10,770 bases of DNA, from positions 1 to 10,770 of the forward strand of contig JAUNCV010000062.1 of the NCBI GenBank assembly GCA_030526445.1, written 5' to 3'. A program made the position numbers and the translations under genes. The stretch is from Bacteroidales bacterium (GTDB taxonomy: Bacteria > Bacteroidota > Bacteroidia > Bacteroidales > UBA3663). Positions 5,637 to 10,770 of this stretch are shown piece by piece. The notes below the pieces were generated by a model. The model was given only the letters and a program-made list of their open reading frames with translations. It did not search any database and was not told where the DNA came from. The stretch's first letter is position 1. Each line of letters begins with the position of its first letter.

Positions 5637-8494
5637 TATCCCTTGGTTACGATGTTTACAATCTTCTTGGGCACGAAGACGAATTTCACAATCTCCTTGC
5701 CCTCAATCCACTTCTGAGCCTCGTCTGCAGCGAGCACAGCAGTCTTTACATCGTCAGCACCCATATCAGCAGGAAGGTCGATGGTGAAACGCATCTTGCC
5801 GCCAATCTGAACAGGATATTTCACAGTGCTTTCAACGAGATATTTCTCTTCGCATACAGGCCACTTGGCATCGCATACAGTTTCTGCATGGCCCAGACCG
5901 TGCCATAACTCTTCGGCAAAGTGTGGTGCGAATGGAGCGATGAGCACAACAAGCTGTTCGAGTACAGTGCGGCTTGAGCACTTCTGCTGGCCCAGTTCGT
6001 TCACAGCCACCATGAAGGCCGAAATTGCGGTGTTGTATGAGAAGTTCTCAATGTCCTGGGTAACTTTCTTGATGAGCTTGTGCAGGGTCTTCATATTGTC
6101 GGCTGTAGGCTCAGCATCGCTTACCTTGCAGCAAACAGTGCCCTCCATGTCGTTATAGAGGTTCCAGAATTTCTTGAGGAATCGGAATGAACCGTCAATG
6201 CCAGCAGTATCCCAAGGTTTTGACTGCTCGATAGGGCCGAGGAACATTTCGTACAGACGAAGGGTGTCGGCACCATATTTCTCGCAGATGTCGTCAGGGT
6301 TCACTACGTTATACTTTGACTTTGACATCTTTTCAACAGCTGCGGTGGTGAGGAACTTGCCATCAGCATTGCAGATTACTTCAGCGTCAGCATATTCAGG
6401 ACGCCAAGCCTTAAATGCCTCAACGTTCATCTCAAGACCCTGTACAAAGTTCACATCCACGTGAATTGGGTCGCACTGGCCATACTGTTCTGCCAAGTCG
6501 GCGCTCACATACTTGTTGGTGCCGCTTACACGCATAGCAAAGCGAGAACTGCCCTGAATCATGCCCTGGTTGATGAGCTTCTTGAATGGCTCCTCGCTCT
6601 TCACAACGCCACAGTCTTTGAGGAACTTGTTCCAGAAACGTGAGTAAATCAAGTGACCAGTTGCGTGCTCAGAACCGCCCAGATAGAGGTCTACATTATC
6701 CCAGTACTCATTAGCCTCAGTGCTAACCAAAGCTTCATTGTTGTGTGGGTCAGTGTAGCGAGTATAGTAGGCCGAAGAACCTGCGAAACCAGGCATGGTG
6801 CAGAGTTCAAGAGGGAAGATAGTCTTGTTGTCGATGGCCGATTTTTCGGCTACGCACTTGTTTGCTTCGTCCCAAGCCCATTTGGTGGCATTGCCCAATG
6901 GTGGCTCTCCGGTAGCGGTTGGCTTGAACTCGGTAACCTCAGGCAACTCAAGTGGTAAGCACTCTGCAGGAATCATATATGGCATGCCGTCCTTGTAATA
7001 CACAGGGAATGGCTCGCCCCAGTAGCGCTGGCGGCTGAAGATAGCGTCACGCAGGCGGAAGTTGACCTTCACGCGGCCAATGCCCTTCTCAGTCACATAC
7101 TTCTTCATGGCAGCGATGCTTTCCTTCACCTGCAGGCCGTTGAGGTTAATCTCAGCATTGGCCGAATTCTTCATCACGCCCTCTTTGGCATCGAATGAAC
7201 CCTCGTTGAGATCATAATCGCCCTCGATGAGTGGGATGATAGGCAAGTTGAAGTGCTTGGCAAATGCCCAGTCACGGCTATCGTGTGCAGGCACAGCCAT
7301 GATGGCACCAGTGCCATAGCCAGCCAATACATATTCTGATACCCAGATAGGAATGTTCTCGCCAGTGATTGGGTTTACGGCATAAGCGCCGGTGAAGCAG
7401 CCCGTCACCTCGTGAGCAGCCTGACGGTCACGTTCGGTCTTGCGCTTGCAAGCCTCAAGATATGCCTCGACCTCAGCCTTCTTCTCTCTGGTGGTTACCA
7501 TCTGTACATACTTGCTCTCTGGTGCAAGTACCATGAAGGTTACACCGAACATGGTGTCGGCACGAGTGGTGAAGATGGTAAACTCAAGACCATCCTGGGT
7601 GGCAGGATTGTCGTTGGCTACAACCTTAAACTGTGCTTCAGTACCTTCTGAACGGCCAATCCAGTTCTTCTGTGTCTCTTTGATCGAATCGCTCCAGTCA
7701 ATGGTCTCAAGGCCATCAAGCAGACGCTGTGCATAGGCCGAAACACGGAGGCACCACTGGCGCATCAACTTCTGCTCAACAGGATATCCACCACGCTCTG
7801 AAACTCCGTTTACAACCTCGTCATTGGCCAATACTGTGCCAAGTTCAGGACACCAGTTCACCATGGTCTCGCCCAGGTAAGCGATACGATAGTTCATGAG
7901 AGTCTGCTGCTGTTCCTTTTCGCTCATTGCCTTCCACTCTTCGGCAGTGAAATTGAGCTCCTTGCTGCAAGCAACGTCAAGGCCGATAGAGCCCTTCTCC
8001 TCAAAGCGAGCCACGAGTTTCTCGATAGGCATTGCGCTCTGGCACTTGTTGCAATAGAATGAGTTGAACATCTGGCTGAATGCCCACTGAGTCCACTTGT
8101 AGTAACCTGGCTCACAGGTGCGCACTTCACGATCCCAGTCATAGCAGAAACCGATGCGGTCAAGCTGCTGACGGTAGCGAGCAATGTTCTGCTTGGTGGT
8201 TACCTCTGGGTGCTGACCGGTCTGGATGGCATACTGCTCTGCAGGCAAGCCATAAGCGTCATAACCCATTGGGTGCAACACATTGAAGCCGTTCAGGCGC
8301 TTGTAGCGGCTGAAAATATCGCTGGCAATATAGCCAAGTGGATGACCAACATGCAAACCTGCGCCCGAAGGGTAAGGGAACATATCCAAAACATAATACT
8401 TTGGACGCTGAGGGTCAATCTCTACCTTATAGGTCTTGTCTTTGACCCACTGAGCCTGCCATTTTGGCTCGATGTCTCTGAAATTGTATTCCAT
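5636..8494 (-). CDS. leuS: Leucyl-tRNA synthetase
   Basis: LeuS is the class I synthetase that charges tRNA-Leu with leucine and edits mischarged tRNA. At 952 residues it is longer than the approximately 860-residue E. coli enzyme. The HIGH-type motif is HVGH at 48-51. The CP1 editing domain contains the Thr-rich TTRAD (309-313) and HDSRD (404-408), whose final Asp corresponds to the conserved editing Asp. FSRQRYWGEPFP follows, and KMSKS is at 722-726. The C-terminal anticodon-binding and tRNA-contact regions are complete, ending with VTKG. About 57 extra residues (roughly 139-212) sit between WTQW and NWCP compared with E. coli; I associate this insertion with Bacteroidetes. The second Cys pair of the E. 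coli zinc module is replaced by a VSERGGY stretch. The start is supported by MEYNFRDIEPKWQ. It is the first gene of an operon with three envelope genes and has its own upstream promoter. Confidence 0.98.
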   Translation of the reverse strand: MEYNFRDIEPKWQAQWVKDKTYKVEIDPQRPKYYVLDMFPYPSGAGLHVGHPLGYIASDIFSRYKRLNGFNVLHPMGYDAYGLPAEQYAIQTGQHPEVTTKQNIARYRQQLDRIGFCYDWDREVRTCEPGYYKWTQWAFSQMFNSFYCNKCQSAMPIEKLVARFEEKGSIGLDVACSKELNFTAEEWKAMSEKEQQQTLMNYRIAYLGETMVNWCPELGTVLANDEVVNGVSERGGYPVEQKLMRQWCLRVSAYAQRLLDGLETIDWSDSIKETQKNWIGRSEGTEAQFKVVANDNPATQDGLEFTIFTTRADTMFGVTFMVLAPESKYVQMVTTREKKAEVEAYLEACKRKTERDRQAAHEVTGCFTGAYAVNPITGENIPIWVSEYVLAGYGTGAIMAVPAHDSRDWAFAKHFNLPIIPLIEGDYDLNEGSFDAKEGVMKNSANAEINLNGLQVKESIAAMKKYVTEKGIGRVKVNFRLRDAIFSRQRYWGEPFPVYYKDGMPYMIPAECLPLELPEVTEFKPTATGEPPLGNATKWAWDEANKCVAEKSAIDNKTIFPLELCTMPGFAGSSAYYTRYTDPHNNEALVSTEANEYWDNVDLYLGGSEHATGHLIYSRFWNKFLKDCGVVKSEEPFKKLINQGMIQGSSRFAMRVSGTNKYVSADLAEQYGQCDPIHVDVNFVQGLEMNVEAFKAWRPEYADAEVICNADGKFLTTAAVEKMSKSKYNVVNPDDICEKYGADTLRLYEMFLGPIEQSKPWDTAGIDGSFRFLKKFWNLYNDMEGTVCCKVSDAEPTADNMKTLHKLIKKVTQDIENFSYNTAISAFMVAVNELGQQKCSSRTVLEQLVVLIAPFAPHFAEELWHGLGHAETVCDAKWPVCEEKYLVESTVKYPVQIGGKMRFTIDLPADMGADDVKTAVLAADEAQKWIEGKEIVKFVFVPKKIVNIVTKG

Positions 8495-8546
8495 TTTATA
8501 TCTAATTTATTGATTATTTTTCGCTAAAAAATGCGTAATGCACGCG

Positions 8547-8579
8547 CAAATATAAATAAATATTGTGTAAAGTAGCCAA
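8547..8579 (-). promoter_or_regulatory. Probable promoter of the leuS operon
   Basis: On the minus strand TATATTTG (8554-8547) fits TAnnTTTG. The best -33 candidate, TTG (8579-8577), is 22 bp away, slightly long. It would give an AT-rich leader of about 50 nt. I see no T-box-like anticodon/antiterminator arrangement in this short leader. Confidence 0.5.
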
Positions 8580-8585
8580 TTTGTC

Positions 8586-8620
8586 AAAAAAATAAGAGCC
8601 GAAGCAACTGTTCGGCCCTT
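8586..8620 (-). terminator. Terminator of the FecCD permease gene
   Basis: On the minus strand AAGGGCCGAA (8620-8611), a 7-nt loop and TTCGGCTCTT (8603-8594) form a 10-bp stem with one G-U pair. It is followed by ATTTTTTT (8593-8586). The stem begins inside the permease stop codon (8621-8619), so termination is immediate. It separates the permease gene from the leuS operon. Confidence 0.85.
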
Positions 8621-9602
8621 ATATAGTTTGTTTATGTTGCAAAATTACATACAGTATTACCGGAATTCCGACCATCGGAGTGAGTGCATTGAGGGGTAGA
8701 ATGTGTCCGCCTTCGGGCAGTGTGCTCACCCACAGGCACAGGCTGCAGCTCAGCGCTCCAGACAGGGCCGAAAGTGGCAGTAGCGTGCGGTGATTGTCTG
8801 TTCGCCCCAGCATGCGTGCTACGTGTGGCATGCTTAGTCCGATGAAGGCTATTGGCCCGCACCAGGCTGTTGTTGTGGCGCATAGCAGACCGGTGCATAG
8901 TAACACATGCAGGCGGGTTCGGCCTACATCAAAGCCCATGCTTTTGGCATAGATTTCGCCCAACATCCACCCATTCAGCGGTCTGATGAGCCAAATGGCC
9001 AGAATAAGTCCAGCCAGCACCAATAGCGCAAACAGCGGCATTTCGCTCCAGCTCACTTGTCCAAATGTTCCCATGCCCCAAAGCAGCAGACTTTGCACAC
9101 CTTCGGCCGAAGCGTAATAGTTTATCAGCGTTAGCACAGCGCTTGTGAGGTAACTCAGTAAGATGCCCACAATGAGCATGGCCACAGGATGTTTCAAACG
9201 TTTGCCCACCCACAAAAGCAGGCCAAGAATCATCAATGCCCCAGCCATCGCCGCTCCCACTGTGCCCAGATTTTCAAGCCAGGTGGCCGAAGCGCCAATG
9301 CCGGTAAGCATCACCAGAGCTACCATGAGTTGTGCTCCACTTGTGATGCCCAGTATTGATGGGCCGGCCAGCGGGTTGCGAAAGAAACTTTGCAGCAACA
9401 GGCCGCTTGTGCCCAGTGCAGCACCACACAACACCGCACAGAGTGCCGCCGGCAGTCGGCTTTCCCATACCACAATGCGCTGCACATCGCTGAGGTTTGC
9501 AAAGTCGTGCAGCGGAATATGCACCGAACCGCACGTCAGGTTCAGCAAACTTGTCCCTATTGTGAGCAAGATTAGGGCCGATATGGTTAGTTTTAGCTTC
9601 AT
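8619..9602 (-). CDS. FecCD/BtuC-family ABC transporter permease
   Basis: This is an inner-membrane permease subunit of a type II ABC importer for ferric siderophore, heme or cobalamin; the substrate is not resolvable from sequence. The 327 residues are almost entirely hydrophobic helices, about ten as usual for the family. Diagnostic blocks are RLPAALCAVLCGAALGTSG (about 49-67), QSFFRNPLAGP with LGITSGAQL just after, and near the C-terminus GPIAFIGLSMPHVARML followed by LLPLSALSGA. The GLSMPHVAR segment is the part that contacts the ATPase. No substrate-binding protein or ATPase gene lies beside it; a terminator follows at once and a divergent fadL-like gene lies upstream, so its partners must be encoded elsewhere. 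Two sampled 60-base lines are 63-65% G+C, against roughly 45-50% in sampled lines of neighbouring genes. The predicted promoter leaves only a few bases of leader before the ATG. Confidence 0.93.
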   Translation of the reverse strand: MKLKLTISALILLTIGTSLLNLTCGSVHIPLHDFANLSDVQRIVVWESRLPAALCAVLCGAALGTSGLLLQSFFRNPLAGPSILGITSGAQLMVALVMLTGIGASATWLENLGTVGAAMAGALMILGLLLWVGKRLKHPVAMLIVGILLSYLTSAVLTLINYYASAEGVQSLLLWGMGTFGQVSWSEMPLFALLVLAGLILAIWLIRPLNGWMLGEIYAKSMGFDVGRTRLHVLLCTGLLCATTTAWCGPIAFIGLSMPHVARMLGRTDNHRTLLPLSALSGALSCSLCLWVSTLPEGGHILPLNALTPMVGIPVILYVILQHKQTI

Positions 9603-9611
9603 TTATGGGTG

Positions 9612-9619
9612 CAAAGATA
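9612..9619 (-). promoter_or_regulatory. -7 element of the FecCD permease promoter, near-leaderless
   Basis: On the minus strand TATCTTTG (9619-9612) is a full TAnnTTTG match, and only nine bases (CACCCATAA) separate it from the ATG at 9602. With the usual position of this box, transcription would begin about 4-6 nt before the start codon. A TTTG at 9647-9644 is 24 bp away, too far for a normal -33 box, so the promoter may need an activator. Confidence 0.6.
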
Positions 9620-9647
9620 CAATTTTTATTCTCACATTCGCCTCAAA

Positions 9648-9674
9648 TGTGCAAAAAAAATGATATTTTGCACA
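9648..9674. repeat. Inverted repeat in the divergent region, candidate operator
   Basis: TGTGCAAAA (9648-9656) and TTTTGCACA (9666-9674) form a perfect 9-bp inverted repeat with a 9-nt A-rich spacer. A third TGTGCA half-site is at 9688-9693. The repeat lies about 30 bp upstream of the permease -7 box and 46 bp upstream of the fadL-like -33 box. A regulator binding site acting on one or both promoters is inferred; a T-run-terminated hairpin is less likely because no gene ends here. Confidence 0.4.
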
Positions 9675-9719
9675 CAATTTGCTTATTTGTGCATAAAGTT
9701 AAAAAATGTATAAAAAAAG

Positions 9720-9751
9720 ATTGTTTATGCAGTATTCTGTCTCTACCTTTG
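9720..9751 (+). promoter_or_regulatory. Promoter of the FadL-like gene
   Basis: ATTG (9720-9723), a 20-bp spacer and TACCTTTG (9744-9751) match the Bacteroidetes consensus with ideal spacing. The start should fall near 9755-9757, leaving a leader of about 75 nt. Its core TACCTTTGCACCC nearly repeats that of the divergent permease promoter. Confidence 0.7.
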
Positions 9752-9784
9752 CACCCGAAAAAATAACCCAAGATGAATATTCAC

Positions 9785-9812
9785 AGGGTTTTCGATGTGT
9801 TTCGATAGCCCT
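9785..9812 (+). other. Leader stem-loop upstream of the FadL-like gene
   Basis: AGGG (9785-9788) pairs with CCCT (9809-9812). Inside, after a symmetric 3x3 internal loop, TCGA (9792-9795) pairs with TCGA (9802-9805) around a 6-nt loop. A possible 11-codon ORF (9773-9808, ATG to TAG) overlaps it. The structure lies in the predicted 5' UTR, 19 nt before the start codon, and could affect translation or RNA stability. The stems are short, so chance is possible. Confidence 0.3.
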
Positions 9813-9831
9813 TTAATACATTATTTATTTA

Positions 9832-10770
9832 ATGAAGAAAACTCTTTCTTTGGCCGGTGCCCTTTGCGCTTGTGCCGCTGTTTATGCTGGTGGCATTAAC
9901 ACCAACACCAATCAGAATGCTGCATTCCTGCGCCAGATGAGCCAGGAAGCTATCATCGATATTAACGGTCTCTATATGAACCCTGCCGGTACTGCATTCC
10001 TCTCTGAGGGTTCGCATCTCATGATCTGCTTGCAGAATGCTAAGCAGAGCCGTGACATTGAGACCGTTTTCCCTCTCTTCAAGTACAATCGCAACAACCC
10101 AACCGATATGCATGCGTTCAAGGGTGATGCCTATGCTCCTGTCGTCCCTTCGTTTATGTATAGCCACAATTTTGACAAGTGGAGCGTCAATGCTTCGTTT
10201 GCCCTCATTGGTGGCGGTGGCAAGTGTGAGTTCGATAAAGGTCTAGGTTCGTTCGAGGCACTTTATGCCGGCAACATTTACAAGACTGTTGTCACCAATC
10301 TCACTACCGCTCTTGTTCCTGTTCTTATGCAGCAGGGCTTGACTCAGGAGCAGGCTATGGCTAAGGGCAAGGAAATGGCTATGCAGTCATATCAGGGCTA
10401 TTCGCTCAATGCTTACATGAAGGGCCGCCAGTACTATTTCGGTTTCACTCTTGGTGCCAACTATAAGGTGCTCGACAACTTGGCTCTCGGTGCTCAGCTT
10501 CGTGCCACTTATGCTTCATGCAACTACAATGGTTGGGTCGAAGATATTCATGCTTACTATGTAAATCCTGCAACTCAGCAGACTGTTGATCAGAAGATTG
10601 ATCAGGAACTTTCGCTCAATGCTGACCAGAAGGGTTGGGGCTTCACTCCAATCTTCTCGGTTGACTGGAAGATTAACGAGCACTGGAACGTGGCAGCAAA
10701 ATATGAGTTCAAGACTCGCATTCGTCTTGAGAACAAGTCTGAGATGAACGACTACACCAAGGCTGCTGCC
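9832..10770 (+). CDS. FadL/OMPP1/TodX-type outer-membrane transport protein, 3'-truncated
   Basis: The reading frame is open from ATG 9832 to the window end (313 codons, no stop), so the C-terminus is outside. Residues 1-19 form a signal peptide (MKKTLSLAGALCACAAVYA), with the mature protein starting GGIN. The next part, with QMSQEAIIDINGLYMNPAGT, carries the NPAG motif (50-53) and layout of the FadL N-terminal hatch region. Alternating barrel-like strands follow, such as FGFTLGANYKVLDNLALGAQ and SVDWKINEHWNVAAKYEFK. The family carries hydrophobic compounds such as fatty acids or aromatics across the outer membrane; Bacteroidetes members are sometimes labelled hemin receptors, on evidence I consider weak. 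Full members are usually above 400 residues, so roughly a third or more is missing. A strong promoter and a structured leader of about 75 nt precede it, divergent from the FecCD permease. Start choice is supported by the classic MKK signal start. Confidence 0.8.
   Translation, partial: MKKTLSLAGALCACAAVYAGGINTNTNQNAAFLRQMSQEAIIDINGLYMNPAGTAFLSEGSHLMICLQNAKQSRDIETVFPLFKYNRNNPTDMHAFKGDAYAPVVPSFMYSHNFDKWSVNASFALIGGGGKCEFDKGLGSFEALYAGNIYKTVVTNLTTALVPVLMQQGLTQEQAMAKGKEMAMQSYQGYSLNAYMKGRQYYFGFTLGANYKVLDNLALGAQLRATYASCNYNGWVEDIHAYYVNPATQQTVDQKIDQELSLNADQKGWGFTPIFSVDWKINEHWNVAAKYEFKTRIRLENKSEMNDYTKAAA

Noticed and set aside
8495..8546. A T-box or other riboswitch in the leuS leader
   Set aside because: The leader is only about 50 nt, AT-rich, and lacks a specifier loop, T-box sequence or antiterminator/terminator pair.
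9163..9663. A 166-codon plus-strand open frame opposite the FecCD permease
   Set aside because: It is antisense to a gene with clear family motifs over its whole length; the GC-rich sequence makes long shadow frames likely, and the predicted peptide has no recognisable features.
9829..10167. A minus-strand open frame overlapping the start of the FadL-like gene
   Set aside because: The plus strand encodes a signal peptide and the NPAG hatch motif in a frame open to the window end; the antisense frame has no supporting features.
1..10770. CRISPR arrays, tRNA or rRNA genes, insertion sequences, phage or defence genes
   Set aside because: I saw no regularly spaced repeats, tRNA-like cloverleaf sequence, transposase or integrase motifs; intergenic spaces are all short (under 230 bp) and explained by promoters and terminators.

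Overview
The window looks like an ordinary chromosomal stretch from a member of the Bacteroidota, most likely order Bacteroidales and perhaps Prevotella/Segatella-like; the genus is a guess. The evidence is the repeated Bacteroidetes promoter pattern (a TTG-type -33 element, about 20 bp, then a TAnnTTTG -7 element), starts without Shine-Dalgarno sequences, a DUF4254 protein, and a LeuS with the long insertion I associate with this phylum.

Layout from left to right. Bases 1-1491 (+) hold the C-terminal part of an FtsK/SpoIIIE DNA translocase whose 5' end lies outside the window. It converges on a PfkB-family sugar kinase (1515-2375, -), and one hairpin at 1498-1530 serves the junction. A compact back-to-back promoter region (2376-2544) separates the kinase from a DUF4254 gene (2545-3150, +). 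DUF4254 converges, across a perfect 15-bp hairpin, on the end of a long minus-strand operon. In transcription order that operon is leuS (8494-5636), a calcineurin-like phosphoesterase lipoprotein (5636-4788), a small putative outer-membrane beta-barrel protein (about 4810-4133) and a YitT-family membrane protein (4118-3222). The genes overlap or are at most 14 bp apart, so leuS appears to be co-transcribed with three envelope genes. Upstream of leuS, and separated from it by a terminator, lies a FecCD/BtuC-type ABC transporter permease (8619-9602, -) without a visible binding protein or ATPase. A 229-bp divergent intergenic region (9603-9831) follows. It carries two promoters with an almost identical 13-bp core, a 9-bp inverted repeat and a leader hairpin. 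The last gene (9832 to the window end, +) is the N-terminal 313 codons of a FadL/OMPP1-type outer-membrane transport protein that runs off the edge.

The content is core housekeeping (chromosome segregation, tRNA charging) plus envelope and transport genes. I see no insertion sequences, phage genes, CRISPR arrays, tRNAs or rRNAs, and no defence or mobile system. The points most worth a second look are the symmetrical btuC/fadL intergenic region, the leuS-envelope operon with its unknown barrel gene, the GC-rich orphan permease, and the changed metal-site residue in the phosphoesterase. Nothing here amounts to a clearly new system.
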